Part shown: positions 17,110 through 26,041 of the stretch, piece after piece
Layout of the letters: the number at the start of each line of letters is the position of its first letter
Numbering within the stretch: the stretch's first letter is position 1
NCBI GenBank assembly: GCA_902793695.1
Contig: CADBEI010000015.1
Location: 1 to 40,887 of the forward strand
DNA length: 40,887 bases
DNA from: an uncultured Pseudomonadota bacterium
Lineage (GTDB): Bacteria; Pseudomonadota; Alphaproteobacteria; RF32; CAG-239
Direction: 5' to 3'
Notes under the pieces: model-generated
What the model was told of the DNA's origin: nothing
What the model saw: the letters and a program-made list of their open reading frames with translations, nothing else
Databases searched by the model: none
Program-made: the position numbers and the translations under genes

Positions 17110-19575
17110 ATGAAATTAGTCGTTGTGGAATCTCCGGCAAAAGCCAAAACAATCAATAAATATTTGGGTTCTGATTATAAGGTTCTTGCCAGCTACGGGC
17201 ATATTCGCGATTTGCCGAGCAAAGACGGCTCGGTCAATCCGGATAAAGATTTTGCCATGCAATGGGAATTCAGCCCTGCCGGACGCAAACATCTCAACGA
17301 TATTATCACCGCACTTAAAGATTGTGATACGCTTATTCTCGCATCCGACCCGGATAGAGAAGGAGAGGCAATCGCATGGCATATTTTGGAAGAATTAAAA
17401 GAAAAGAAGAAACTTACCGGCAAAAAAATTCAGCGCGTTGTGTTTCACGAAATTACCAAGTCGGCGGTTAAAGAAGGTATTGAAAATCCGCGCGAAATAG
17501 ATCAGGATTTGGTCAGCGCCTATATGGCCCGTCGTGCGCTTGATTATTTGGTGGGCTTTACGCTTTCGCCGGTATTATGGCGCAAACTTCCGGGCTCAAA
17601 ATCGGCAGGACGCGTACAATCGGTGGCATTGCGCCTGATTTGCGAACGCGAAAACGAAATTGAAAAGTTTAAACCGGAAGAGTATTGGACGGTTGACGTC
17701 AATCTTTTGACGCAAAACAATGCCCAAATGCTGACACACTTAATTAATCTCGACGGCAAAAAATTGGCGAAGTTTACCATTAATACCGCCGAAAAGGCCG
17801 CAGACGCCAAAGCCAAAATCGAAGCTCAGGATTTTCATATCGATAACGTAGAACGCAAAAAGGCCAGCCGTTATCCGGCGCCGCCGTTTACCACCTCCAC
17901 CTTGCAACAAGAAGCGGCGCGCAAATTGCGCTTTTCGGCTAAAAAGACCATGCAAGTGGCGCAAAAACTTTATGAAGACGGCTTTATTACTTATATGCGT
18001 ACCGATGCGGTAAATCTTTCCAAAGATGCGATAAATGCTTGCCGTGCGGCTATCGAAAAGTATTTTGGCGGACCGTATTTACCGAAAACCGCCAAGGAAT
18101 ACAAGAATAAGACCAAAAACGCACAAGAAGCACACGAGGCGATTCGTCCGTCCGATGTTATGAATACGCCGAAAAAAATGGAGATAAAACTCGACAGCGA
18201 CGCACATAAGCTTTATGAATTGATTTGGAAGCGCACCGTTGCCTGTCAGATGAATCCGGCAATATTGGATAAGGTGGTGGTCGATGCCAAATCAGCCGAT
18301 GATAAGATACTGTTGCGTGCCACCGGTCAGGTTATTCAGTTTGACGGCTTTTTGAAACTGTATCAGGAAAGCAAGGATGATTCGGACGAAGATGACGATA
18401 ACGTTATTTTGCCGAATGTGGAAGCCGGAGAGAAGGTTAGTAAAGGCGAGATTAAGCCGACACAGCACTTTACCACACCGCCGCCGCGCTTTACGGAAGC
18501 CAGTCTGGTTAAAAAGCTGGAAGAACTCGGTATCGGCCGTCCGTCGACATACGCCAATATTATCGCGGTTTTGCAAGAGCGTAAATATGTAAAAGTCGAA
18601 AAACTGCGCTTTATTCCGGAAGATCGCGGCCGTATTGTGACGGTATTTTTGGAAAACTTCTTCAAAAAATACGTGGAATACGATTTTACGGCGCAGTTGG
18701 AAGAATATCTTGATGATGTTTCTTCCGGCAATATGGAGTGGAAAAAGTTGTTGGGCGGCTTTTGGACCAAGTTTATCAAAACCGTGGAGAGTGTACAGCC
18801 GCTGCAGCTGACAGAGGTAATCAATCGTATTGACGAAGCTCTGTCGGCGCACCTGTTTCCGCCGCGCGAAGACGGTTCGGATCCGCGCAGTTGTCCGCAA
18901 TGTCACGACGGACGTTTGAGTATCAAATTCGGTAAATACGGAGCCTTTTTGGGCTGTTCGCATTATCCGGAGTGCGGTTATACCAAGCCGCTGACCGATA
19001 CCAAAGAGGAAGAACAGAAAGACGCTAATGATACGGCAATTCGTTCGGTACAAAACGAAAATAAGCTGATGTGTCAACACGGCGATATGAATGTTTATCT
19101 TAAAAAAGGTCCGTACGGTTTTTATGTTCAACTCGGCGAAGATGCAACCGCCACCACCGAAAAACCGAAACGTGTGGCTTTGCCAAAGTTTGTAAAACCG
19201 GAAGAACTGACGGCAGAACAGGCGGAAATTTTAGTTTCGTTGCCGCGTGATTTAGGTAACGGTATTGAGGCCAACATCGGCAAATTCGGACAATATGTAA
19301 AACAAGGCACAAAGTCAAAATCTCTGGCCGGAAGTGATAACATTTTCAACATAACTGCCGAGCGCGCGTCCGAACTTTTGCAACACGCCGTAGCCAAGCC
19401 GGAACCGAAAATTTTGGGCAAGCATCCGCAGACTAAGGAAGATATTGTTTTAAGTAAAGGACGCTACGGAATGTATTTAAAATGCGGGCGCAACAACTAT
19501 GCCATTCCGAAAGGTTATGCCCCGAGCGAACTGACGGAAGAAGAAGCTATCAAGATTGTCACAACCAAAAAATAG
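17110..19575 (+). CDS. topA: DNA topoisomerase I
   Basis: A type IA topoisomerase relaxing negative supercoils. The 821-aa protein has the Toprim motif ASDPDREGEAIAWH with Asp80, Asp82 and Glu85, and the active-site Tyr295 in GFITYMRTDAVNLS. A four-Cys zinc-ribbon domain follows (CPQCHDG then CSHYPECGYT, about 596-622), then further C-terminal repeats of the type FGKYGAFLG, KGPYGFYVQLG, IGKFGQYVKQG and KGRYGMYLKCG. It lies 4 nt after dprA. Confidence 0.97.
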   Translation: MKLVVVESPAKAKTINKYLGSDYKVLASYGHIRDLPSKDGSVNPDKDFAMQWEFSPAGRKHLNDIITALKDCDTLILASDPDREGEAIAWHILEELKEKKKLTGKKIQRVVFHEITKSAVKEGIENPREIDQDLVSAYMARRALDYLVGFTLSPVLWRKLPGSKSAGRVQSVALRLICERENEIEKFKPEEYWTVDVNLLTQNNAQMLTHLINLDGKKLAKFTINTAEKAADAKAKIEAQDFHIDNVERKKASRYPAPPFTTSTLQQEAARKLRFSAKKTMQVAQKLYEDGFITYMRTDAVNLSKDAINACRAAIEKYFGGPYLPKTAKEYKNKTKNAQEAHEAIRPSDVMNTPKKMEIKLDSDAHKLYELIWKRTVACQMNPAILDKVVVDAKSADDKILLRATGQVIQFDGFLKLYQESKDDSDEDDDNVILPNVEAGEKVSKGEIKPTQHFTTPPPRFTEASLVKKLEELGIGRPSTYANIIAVLQERKYVKVEKLRFIPEDRGRIVTVFLENFFKKYVEYDFTAQLEEYLDDVSSGNMEWKKLLGGFWTKFIKTVESVQPLQLTEVINRIDEALSAHLFPPREDGSDPRSCPQCHDGRLSIKFGKYGAFLGCSHYPECGYTKPLTDTKEEEQKDANDTAIRSVQNENKLMCQHGDMNVYLKKGPYGFYVQLGEDATATTEKPKRVALPKFVKPEELTAEQAEILVSLPRDLGNGIEANIGKFGQYVKQGTKSKSLAGSDNIFNITAERASELLQHAVAKPEPKILGKHPQTKEDIVLSKGRYGMYLKCGRNNYAIPKGYAPSELTEEEAIKIVTTKK

Positions 19576-19656
19576 TATGTAAAAATAATAAATTGCTTGC
19601 AAAATAAATTTTATGCGTTTATACCAATGGCAAGTTAATAACATCAGAGGTTGTTT

Positions 19657-19881
19657 ATGAGTAAAGAAGAATTGATAGAACTGACGGGTGAGGTGGTGGA
19701 AAAACTGCCGAACGCCATGTTCAGAGTAAAGCTGGAGAACGGCGTAGAGATTTTGGCGCACACCGCCGGTAAAATGCGGAAGTTTCGCATTCGCGTGATG
19801 GTCGGCGATAAAGTGGATATTGAAATGACACCGTACGACTTGACCAAGGGACGCATAACCTTCCGTCACAAAGATGCATAA
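19657..19881 (+). CDS. infA: Translation initiation factor IF-1
   Basis: IF-1 blocks the ribosomal A site during initiation. The 74-aa OB-fold protein contains [20 protein letters not shown], the core [20 protein letters not shown] and ends [16 protein letters not shown] is 6 nt before the ATG at 19657, so I reject a TTG two codons upstream. It stands alone with its own terminator. Confidence 0.95.
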   Translation: MSKEELIELTGEVVEKLPNAMFRVKLENGVEILAHTAGKMRKFRIRVMVGDKVDIEMTPYDLTKGRITFRHKDA

Positions 19882-19901
19882 ATTTTGTTGATTTTTTTCA
19901 G

Positions 19902-19925
19902 AGCCGCATTTTGCGGCTTTTTTTG
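19902..19925 (+). terminator. Terminator of infA
   Basis: AGCCGCA and TGCGGCT form a 7-bp stem with a 3-nt loop, followed by TTTTTTT. Confidence 0.88.
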
Positions 19926-19942
19926 TATAGGCTTGATTTAAG

Positions 19943-20109
19943 AAAAGTGTTGTTTTTACGTCATACTGAGGCAAAGCCGAAGTATCTGTCAACGCTAAAG
20001 GCGTTGTTTCGTCCTTAGGACGAAATGGATTCTTCACACGACACCGAAGTGTCTGTTCAGAATGACGGTGAATCAAGTGGTTATGTTTTATTAAAAAAAC
20101 AACACTTTC
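19943..20109. repeat. Palindromic repeat element, about 165 bp, nested inverted repeats
   Basis: The outer ends AAAGTGTTGTTTTT and AAAAACAACACTTT are inverted. Inside, GTCATaCTGA (from 19960) and TCAGaATGAC (to 20066) form a second pair. Three further hairpins lie within: AACGC/GCGTT, TTTCGTCC/GGACGAAA and GACAC/GTGTC. No protein is encoded. It resembles a non-autonomous palindromic repeat whose GTCAT termini resemble those of the other copies at 33946, 35664 and 38732. Confidence 0.65.
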
Positions 20110-20157
20110 CTTTAATAGAGCGTTTGTATAAAAAATACCTTCTGTAAAAAAATAATC

Positions 20158-20176
20158 CCCCGCCTTAACAGCGGGG
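20158..20176 (-). terminator. Terminator of tRNA-Ser
   Basis: On the minus strand CCCCGC/GCGGGG forms a 6-bp stem followed by a T-rich run, immediately downstream of the tRNA-Ser 3' end. Confidence 0.8.
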
Positions 20177-20186
20177 TTTTATTTAT

Positions 20187-20279
20187 TGGCGGAGAGAGTA
20201 GGATTCGAACCCACGGTGGAATGTTTCATCCACGTCTGATTTCAAGTCAGGTGCATTAGACCAACTCTGCCATCTCTCC
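20187..20279 (-). tRNA. tRNA-Ser (anticodon TGA)
   Basis: The reverse complement is a 93-nt class II tRNA. Acceptor GGAGAGA pairs with TCTCTCC, the anticodon loop is CTTGAAA, the long variable arm pairs internally, the T-arm has GGTTCGAATCC, and the CCA is encoded. Confidence 0.96.
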
Positions 20280-20379
20280 GTTTTGCCTTAAAGACAAACA
20301 ATCATTTTGTTTATACCCCGATATGCCGTTGCGCAACATTACCGAAATATAAACGACAGCTTTTGCAAATACATCTGTT

Positions 20380-20407
20380 TTTTTACACGATAAAATTTAA
20401 ATGTCAA
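20380..20407 (-). promoter_or_regulatory. Possible promoter of tRNA-Ser
   Basis: On the minus strand TTGACA (20407-20402) is followed after 16 nt by TAAAAA. It lies about 100 nt upstream of the tRNA, so a 5' precursor would be needed. The -35 is perfect and the -10 weak. Confidence 0.4.
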
Positions 20408-20458
20408 GGATTATTTGGGAAAATTGAAAAAACGCCTAATTGTCGCTTATAAAAAGCA

Positions 20459-20490
20459 AAAACGCCGGTTCTGTTCCATACCGACGTTTT
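20459..20490 (-). terminator. Terminator of the 103-aa exported protein gene
   Basis: AAAACGtCGGT and ACCGgCGTTTT form an imperfect stem on the minus strand with a T-rich trailing side, right after the stop at 20496. Confidence 0.65.
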
Positions 20491-20495
20491 ATACT

Positions 20496-20807
20496 TCAAT
20501 TTTTATGATTATAAATATCATACTCATCGTTACGGGTTGCTATAACCCTTTCTTCACCCGTAAACGCATTTACCATTATATATTTGTTATTACGGTACGC
20601 AATAAACGAATCCGGTAAAACGTAGTCCAGAATAACATCGTATTCTGTCTCCAATGAGTTCATCAATAAATCCAGCAAAAACCGCGAAGACAAAGTATCT
20701 TTCTTTTCTTCGGATTTTTCCTTAACCGTCACACTATCCGTGCGAATTTCTTGTGCCGCAATCTGCCCGCAGAAAAACAGCATACATAAAAATAAAAGCT
20801 TTCTCAT
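20496..20807 (-). CDS. Small exported protein, 103 aa, unknown
   Basis: The first 19 residues form a clear Sec signal peptide (MRKLLFLCMLFFCGQIAAQ) with a probable cleavage after IAA. The mature part is short, charged and has no Cys; it contains RFLLDLLMNSLETEYDVILD and ends polar. I do not recognise a family. It is likely periplasmic. A terminator-like hairpin follows. Confidence 0.6.
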   Translation of the reverse strand: MRKLLFLCMLFFCGQIAAQEIRTDSVTVKEKSEEKKDTLSSRFLLDLLMNSLETEYDVILDYVLPDSFIAYRNNKYIMVNAFTGEERVIATRNDEYDIYNHKN

Positions 20808-20850
20808 AATTGTAAAATTTTGTCATATTATACATTTTCCGGAATTAAAA

Positions 20851-20884
20851 TCAAGGGTTTTATTTATTCAAGGGTTTTATTTAT
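20851..20884. repeat. Tandem duplication, 17 bp x 2
   Basis: TCAAGGGTTTTATTTAT occurs twice back to back (20851-20867, 20868-20884), with no mismatch. It lies between two divergent genes and could affect the spacing of their promoters. Confidence 0.9.
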
Positions 20885-20973
20885 TATGGGATGAAAATCG
20901 ATAATATTTGAATTTTTGCGGATTTTTTCTTACCATAATACGAAATTGTAAAACATATATGGGAAGTTTGATA

Positions 20974-21612
20974 ATGTTGATGTATATCGTAGCACTTATA
21001 ATATTCGGGATTTTTGTATGTTGCCTGTATTATACGCCGGTAATCATCAAAAAAATATGCCGTTTTTTAGACCGAAGTGCGCTCGGTTATTGTATCAAAA
21101 TCAGCCTCGGAATTATTCTGTTGGGAGGTATTTTGTATTTGATACACCTCGATAACGGATTTCAAATAAACAAAGAACGGCTGCTGTGCAACAAAGTGAC
21201 CGATACCTGCACATACAGCGTGGCAAACTATGGTAATGACGAATATATCGAGCAAAAGACATTTTCTGTATTTTCTATTAAGTCGGTCGGATTAAAGAAA
21301 GACAAAATTGAAAGAGAAGCGCGTTTTGGCGGCACTTACTACCGAAACAAATACACAATTAAACTGTCTAATAATTATTATTCTTATTTTGATTATCCGA
21401 TTGTGCGCGATGACTATGACGAGGCGATTGAAACCCTCAATCGTTTCAAGGCCTTTATTCATAACGAAAACGAGACTGAATATCTGGATTTTAAGGATTA
21501 TTACATTGACGAACTGATGGTTTTTTTCGGATTATTGGCGGTGGTTATGGCCATTGTAATCATCTGCAACGATTTTCAAAAATGGCAAAAAACGCAGCAA
21601 AAAAATCAATAA
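20974..21612 (+). CDS. Membrane protein, 212 aa, unknown
   Basis: Unrecognised. Two N-terminal membrane segments (about 2-21 and 39-58 from this start), a soluble middle of about 120 residues with two Cys (LLCNKVTDTCTYS), and a C-terminal membrane segment ending FFGLLAVVMAIVIIC. The Cys pair and topology suggest the soluble part may be periplasmic. I chose the ATG at 20974 because GGGAAG lies 7 nt upstream; TTG at 20908 and ATG at 20959 are in frame but lack a ribosome binding site. Confidence 0.6.
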   Translation: MLMYIVALIIFGIFVCCLYYTPVIIKKICRFLDRSALGYCIKISLGIILLGGILYLIHLDNGFQINKERLLCNKVTDTCTYSVANYGNDEYIEQKTFSVFSIKSVGLKKDKIEREARFGGTYYRNKYTIKLSNNYYSYFDYPIVRDDYDEAIETLNRFKAFIHNENETEYLDFKDYYIDELMVFFGLLAVVMAIVIICNDFQKWQKTQQKNQ

Positions 21613-21618
21613 AAAATC

Positions 21619-21780
21619 CCCGCTCCGGTTAAGGAACGGGTTTAATCAGTTAAAACACAAAGTTGAAATGCTCAACATCTTCGGGGCTGAATTGCTTTTC
21701 GATAATCAGCGACGACAACAGCGGCAACTTCATCTTTTTACATAAATAGCGATAAGCTTCATTGTCGGTGTTGACGGTAA
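21619..21780 (-). pseudogene. Duplicated 3' fragment of the 318-aa gene
   Basis: These 162 bp match 23472-23633 with 3 mismatches and no gaps. They contain the terminator and the last codons of the 318-aa protein (from NTDNEAYRYLCKK to the stop), with no start codon. The match ends abruptly at 21780. Confidence 0.85.
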
Positions 21781-21788
21781 CGGTATCT

Positions 21789-21818
21789 CCCCACCATTGA
21801 GCGGTGGGGTGTTTTTTT
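21789..21818 (+). terminator. Terminator-like hairpin
   Basis: CCCCACC and GGTGGGG form a 7-bp stem followed by TGTTTTTTT on the plus strand. It lies at the junction where the 162-bp duplication ends. Confidence 0.6.
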
Positions 21819-21923
21819 ATATGCGTACAGTTAGAGGATTAGAACCCACGGGCATGGGTTTGACAAGGAGGCTGAGGCACACGGGGGTGTGTCGGTGTTA
21901 CAACTTGTTTTTATCTGATGACA
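21819..21923. other. Intergenic stretch with paired hairpins
   Basis: Two short G-rich hairpins, AACCCA/TGGGTT and ACAC/GTGT, flank a GGAGG sequence. No gene is recognised. An ORF across it on the plus strand has no family resemblance and overlaps the end of the peptidase gene. Confidence 0.4.
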
Positions 21924-23384
21924 TCAATATTCTACCGTTTTTTGCCGGAGAGGAGTTTGTTGGGATAATATATTGCTATCTTGAGCCTTTTGGCGCAATT
22001 CAATTATAGTATTGTTGATTAAATCCTGTTCCTGCTGAGTGCGAACACCATCGGCATCGCAATCACGCACGACGGTTAATAATCCGGCAATACGTTGATA
22101 TGCTTCGGCGGTATTTAAACTGTTTTGCGTGAGAGGTACAAAACTTGACTTGTAACTATTTTGCATCTGCGGATTCAGTTCAAAATCAGGGTTGATAACG
22201 GCCCGCATATCACCCAAATATTTCACATCGGAAAACATTTTGTTTACGCGACGCAGATATTCCTGATGCGCATCAGGCGTATCCTGAATGTTTTTTTGCA
22301 AAAAGCGTGTTTCCGCGTCACGAGGCTGAAACATAATTGAGTTGGCAATATGAAGAGAATACCAGGCATCTTCTTGGTTATAAGTATCGAGCCAATTTTG
22401 AAAAATATATGAACCGACGATTTCTTTGTGTTTGGAAACATCTTTTTCTGCTGATAACTGCTTTTGCAGTTGCAAGGTATCAACATTCAAATTTACGGGT
22501 GCGAAATGTGCCAGGTTATGATCTTTTTCAAATTGTTCCAAGGCTCTTCCGGCTTGTGTCATAGAAGCCTTTATCTCGGTAAGACAAGAAAGGGCGGTCA
22601 TATATTTTGTCGGTAAGTTCGGAATAAAAAAGTTGTTTTCATAATCTGATAAATGCGATTCCTCATGTTCGAGATTACTGGCGTTAAATTCCGGATTGTT
22701 TACTTCATTATAAATTTCCATAACCAGTCTTTCGGCTCTTTGTTGCGGATATTTCAGAACTTTCATAATTGAATCGACAACGGCTTCCTTTCCTTCTAAG
22801 GTAACACGATACATACGAATAGTGTTTTCTTCATTATTAAATTCTCCACTTGTAAAATATACACCGTTTTCTGATATATTATCGGTACACATTTGTGCAA
22901 TGCTTATGGTGTCGGTAACATATTGTGTGGGCTTAGAAAATATTTCTTTTTGTTGCGCTAAATACGATTCGGCAATTTTGTTATAGTTCATAGCTTTATC
23001 GGTAATCACAAAGCCGCCTCCGTTTGCTGTGGTAACTACAAAACGATCTCCATTGGCGCGGTAATGAATATCATAACCGGTTGCATCCAGATTTTTCTGC
23101 TCGGCTTGTTCCAAGCTGTCTTGTCGGAGCTGTTCTTTTTTCTCCAGCAAATCATTGATTTTGGTCTTTACTTCTGCTGAGGATAATGTTTCCGGTTGCG
23201 GTTGATTAAACGGATCTTTGGGGGTTTCTACAATATTTATATCCTCCGAACGCGGTGAAATTTTTGGCGCGGGTGAGTTTGTTTTGGCACTTGCGGTCTT
23301 CATGGGTGCCGCCGCCACAACCAATATTCCGAGCTTAAATAACAAATCGGTTATTCGTTTTTTTATTTTCGCACCAGTTTTCAT
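21924..23384 (-). CDS. Probable exported zinc peptidase (HExxH), 486 aa
   Basis: The N-terminus has a basic region and a hydrophobic stretch (LLFKLGILVVAAAP) ending in ASA, a plausible Sec signal. Residues 240-244 are HEESH, a HExxH zinc motif, and Glu270 in CLTEIKASM is 26 residues after the second His, a good third ligand for a gluzincin-type site. The rest is mostly helical and charged. No named family is recognised; the substrate is unknown. The gene lies between two copies of a 162-bp sequence derived from its neighbour, which suggests it arrived by insertion or recombination. A catalytically inactive relative cannot be excluded. Confidence 0.65.
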   Translation of the reverse strand: MKTGAKIKKRITDLLFKLGILVVAAAPMKTASAKTNSPAPKISPRSEDINIVETPKDPFNQPQPETLSSAEVKTKINDLLEKKEQLRQDSLEQAEQKNLDATGYDIHYRANGDRFVVTTANGGGFVITDKAMNYNKIAESYLAQQKEIFSKPTQYVTDTISIAQMCTDNISENGVYFTSGEFNNEENTIRMYRVTLEGKEAVVDSIMKVLKYPQQRAERLVMEIYNEVNNPEFNASNLEHEESHLSDYENNFFIPNLPTKYMTALSCLTEIKASMTQAGRALEQFEKDHNLAHFAPVNLNVDTLQLQKQLSAEKDVSKHKEIVGSYIFQNWLDTYNQEDAWYSLHIANSIMFQPRDAETRFLQKNIQDTPDAHQEYLRRVNKMFSDVKYLGDMRAVINPDFELNPQMQNSYKSSFVPLTQNSLNTAEAYQRIAGLLTVVRDCDADGVRTQQEQDLINNTIIELRQKAQDSNILSQQTPLRQKTVEY

Positions 23385-23468
23385 AGTTCATCACTCCATA
23401 TTTGTTGTAATACGTATCTGATACTATCATATAATGCAATTTATGTCAATAATTAAATAAAAAACACT

Positions 23469-23498
23469 AAACCCGCTCCGGTTAAGGAACGGGTTTAA
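23469..23498 (-). terminator. Terminator of the 318-aa gene
   Basis: AAACCCG and CGGGTTT, with inner CC/GG, form a stem immediately after the stop codon on the minus strand. Confidence 0.7.
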
Positions 23499-23502
23499 TC
23501 AG

Positions 23503-24459
23503 TTAAAACACAAAGTTGAAATGCTCCACCTCGTCGGGGCTGAATTGCTTTTCGATAATCAGCGACGACAACAGCGGCAACTTCATCTTTTTACATAAAT
23601 AGCGATAAGCTTCATTGTCGGTGTTGACGGTAAAATCGCGCGGGCGATGACACACCAGATTCGCATAGTCATCGGCATAAGCGGATAACAATCTGTGTGT
23701 GAGCTGGATGAGATACAATTTCAACGTGCGCTCCATTGGCGGCAAAACACGCTCCAACTCCTGCTTGGTCTCGTAATAATACATAAACATTTTTCCGCTT
23801 TTGCGTTCCGGATTGTTGTCTAATTCATCGGCAAGTCCGCAATCCAACAAATCGGATAGTTCATCACATACCGAAAATTCCAACGAACGAAAAACCACGG
23901 TCAGCGGTGCATCTCCGTCAACATGTCGACGGTAGATTCTGTCGGCAATTTGTACCAAAAGCAAGGTCAATACCAAACGTTGACGGGCTTCCGGCGATTC
24001 ATACTGCATAAACAGGCGCATTTTGAGATAGGCTCGCCAACACACGGGCAACTTGTTGATTTCATCTTCCAAATTGTCGATTTTGGGCAGAAGCGGTAAC
24101 AGTTTTGCCAGCTGGGAATTGATGTCCTGAATGTGCTCTTGCTGAAAAGCCGCATAATCAGACTCAATTTTCTGAATACGCAAAAGATCATTTTTAATAT
24201 TCTCCGGATATTTATCTTCGGGAATATCAAACAATACTCGCCCGTCCATCTCGGCATAAACAATATATTTACCGAGCACAACGGTTTTAATATTGAGTTT
24301 ATGATATTGCCACGGCCACTTGCGCACCGGCGGCAAATTACCGTACACTGACTCAACAGGCAATTGAATCGGCTTTTTTTCACCCTCTGGATACAGATTC
24401 CAAAAACCGTCGGCTTTCGTAATCTTCTTGATACGATAGGTCTTTTTTTCTTGTTTCAT
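23503..24459 (-). CDS. Unrecognised 318-aa protein
   Basis: Not recognised. No signal peptide or membrane segment. The N-terminus is a basic beta-rich stretch (TYRIKKITKADGFWNLYP), then a probable coiled coil (about 90-125), then helical segments with several Arg and Cys residues. I place the start at the ATG at 24459 rather than a TTG two codons upstream. The last 40 codons and the terminator are duplicated at 21619-21780. Confidence 0.65.
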   Translation of the reverse strand: MKQEKKTYRIKKITKADGFWNLYPEGEKKPIQLPVESVYGNLPPVRKWPWQYHKLNIKTVVLGKYIVYAEMDGRVLFDIPEDKYPENIKNDLLRIQKIESDYAAFQQEHIQDINSQLAKLLPLLPKIDNLEDEINKLPVCWRAYLKMRLFMQYESPEARQRLVLTLLLVQIADRIYRRHVDGDAPLTVVFRSLEFSVCDELSDLLDCGLADELDNNPERKSGKMFMYYYETKQELERVLPPMERTLKLYLIQLTHRLLSAYADDYANLVCHRPRDFTVNTDNEAYRYLCKKMKLPLLSSLIIEKQFSPDEVEHFNFVF

Positions 24460-24605
24460 AAGCAAAAATATATAAATAATACAAATTTGACGCTTTTGTA
24501 GCAGAAATTATGATTTATGTCAATAATAAAAGCTGTGAGTCTTTAAACATATCACTTTATTTGAACGGACGAATATTTTATAAATAAAAAAACAAGGAGT
24601 AAAAA

Positions 24606-25175
24606 ATGACGATTGTATCAATATGGTGTAGGCATAAAGGCGACAATATCATCGGCGCAGGTGTCGGTCTGCCGTGGAAAATTCCGTCGGATACACGGCG
24701 TTTTCGCAATTTAACCGAGGGGCAGATTATGGTAATGGGCGGTCGCACTTACGGCGGTATGCCGCAAAAAGTGCTGACGGGGCGCAAGGTGATTGTACTT
24801 GATAATTCCGGCAAAACCGAGATTTTGGATAAAGATAATCACATTGTGGTTGATAATGTTGAAAAGCTTAAAGATTATCCTGAAGATTTATATATTTCCG
24901 GCGGCGCCACGATTTATGCCATATTTTTTACTACTCCGAGCATTATGCCGGATATTGTGGTGGATTGCGTGTATTCCGGCCCGATAAACGAAGGCGCAAC
25001 CGATTTAATTGATGTTAATCGCAGCGTTGCAGTGTTGGAACAAAAATATTTTGCCCTGCCGCAGACGTTCGAACTGGATGGAGTTGTTACCACCGTATGG
25101 TTGAAAAAAGGCGATTTTGTGGAACAATCTACGGTTAAAAAAATTATGCAATATTTAGAAACGGAAGGAAAATAA
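24606..25175 (+). CDS. folA: Dihydrofolate reductase
   Basis: DHFR reduces dihydrofolate to tetrahydrofolate with NADPH. The 189-aa protein contains [17 protein letters not shown] with catalytic Asp29, a cofactor segment [22 protein letters not shown] and the [14 protein letters not shown] helix. MGGRTY replaces the usual MGRKT(Y/F). It is somewhat longer than E. coli FolA. AAGGAG precedes the ATG. thyA begins 1 nt after the stop, the usual pairing since ThyA produces the dihydrofolate. Confidence 0.92.
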   Translation: MTIVSIWCRHKGDNIIGAGVGLPWKIPSDTRRFRNLTEGQIMVMGGRTYGGMPQKVLTGRKVIVLDNSGKTEILDKDNHIVVDNVEKLKDYPEDLYISGGATIYAIFFTTPSIMPDIVVDCVYSGPINEGATDLIDVNRSVAVLEQKYFALPQTFELDGVVTTVWLKKGDFVEQSTVKKIMQYLETEGK

Positions 25176-25176
25176 A

Positions 25177-25962
25177 ATGCAACAATATTTGGATTTGTTA
25201 CGCGATATTATGGAAAACGGCGTGGATAAAATGGATAGAACCGGTGTCGGTACCCGCTCGGTTTTCGGGCGGCAGATGCGCTTTGATTTAAGCAAAGGAT
25301 TTCCGCTCGTAACCACTAAAAAAGTCCACTTAAAAAGCATTATTCACGAGCTATTGTGGTTTCTAAAAGGCGAAACCAATGTTAAATATTTGCAAGAAAA
25401 CGGCGTGCGAATTTGGAATGAATGGGCTGACGAAAACGGCGAATTAGGGCCGGTTTACGGTTCGCAATGGCGCAACTGGAACGGTGAGGGAATTGACCAG
25501 ATTGCCGAAGTTATCGAAACTTTGAAGAAAAAACCGAATGACCGCCGGATGATTGTTTCGGCATGGAATGTCGGCAAAATTCCGGAAATGCACTTGCCAC
25601 CGTGTCATATGATGTTTCAGTTTTATGTGGCAAACAATAAATTGAGTTGTATGTTGTATCAGCGCAGTTGCGATATGTTTTTGGGTGTGCCGTTCAATAT
25701 TGCTTCGTATGCTCTGCTGACGATGATGGTAGCGCAGGTTTGCGGTCTTGAACCGGGAGAATTTATCCATACGCTCGGCGATACGCATATCTATCATAAT
25801 CACTTTGAACAGGTGCGGGAACAGCTTTCGCATACACCATATCCGTTGCCGCAAATGAAAATAAATCCGAATGTGAAGAATATCGATGACTTCAAATATG
25901 AGGATTTTGAACTCGTAAATTATCAAAGTTATGATACGATTCGCGCGCAAGTTGCCGTGTAA
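25177..25962 (+). CDS. thyA: Thymidylate synthase
   Basis: ThyA methylates dUMP to dTMP using methylene-THF. The 261-aa protein (E. coli 264) has catalytic Cys143 in [23 protein letters not shown] at the phosphate site, [20 protein letters not shown] and GDTHIYHNH. The Shine-Dalgarno is inside the end of folA. A terminator follows. Confidence 0.97.
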   Translation: MQQYLDLLRDIMENGVDKMDRTGVGTRSVFGRQMRFDLSKGFPLVTTKKVHLKSIIHELLWFLKGETNVKYLQENGVRIWNEWADENGELGPVYGSQWRNWNGEGIDQIAEVIETLKKKPNDRRMIVSAWNVGKIPEMHLPPCHMMFQFYVANNKLSCMLYQRSCDMFLGVPFNIASYALLTMMVAQVCGLEPGEFIHTLGDTHIYHNHFEQVREQLSHTPYPLPQMKINPNVKNIDDFKYEDFELVNYQSYDTIRAQVAV

Positions 25963-25988
25963 AAACTCATATAATGGCCTGCTAATCA

Positions 25989-26041
25989 AAGGGTTTTCCT
26001 CTCATGTACTACTTTGTACACTACGCGGAAAACCCTTTTTC
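25989..26041 (+). terminator. Terminator of folA-thyA
   Basis: AAGGGTTTTCC (25989-25999) and GGAAAACCCTT (26027-26037) form an 11-bp stem followed by TTT. Confidence 0.75.

Noticed and set aside
18292..19131. 279-residue frame on the minus strand
   Set aside because: Lies wholly within topA, which is a clear full-length family member; no family resemblance or ribosome binding site.
19477..20076. 199-residue frame on the minus strand over infA and the palindromic repeat
   Set aside because: Covers the topA end, infA and a hairpin-rich repeat; no coding signature.
21797..22009. 70-residue plus-strand frame at the duplication junction
   Set aside because: Starts inside a terminator hairpin and overlaps the end of the peptidase gene; composition looks random.
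21619..23633. Insertion sequence with 162-bp target duplication
   Set aside because: Target duplications are a few bases; no transposase or terminal inverted repeats are found at the edges.
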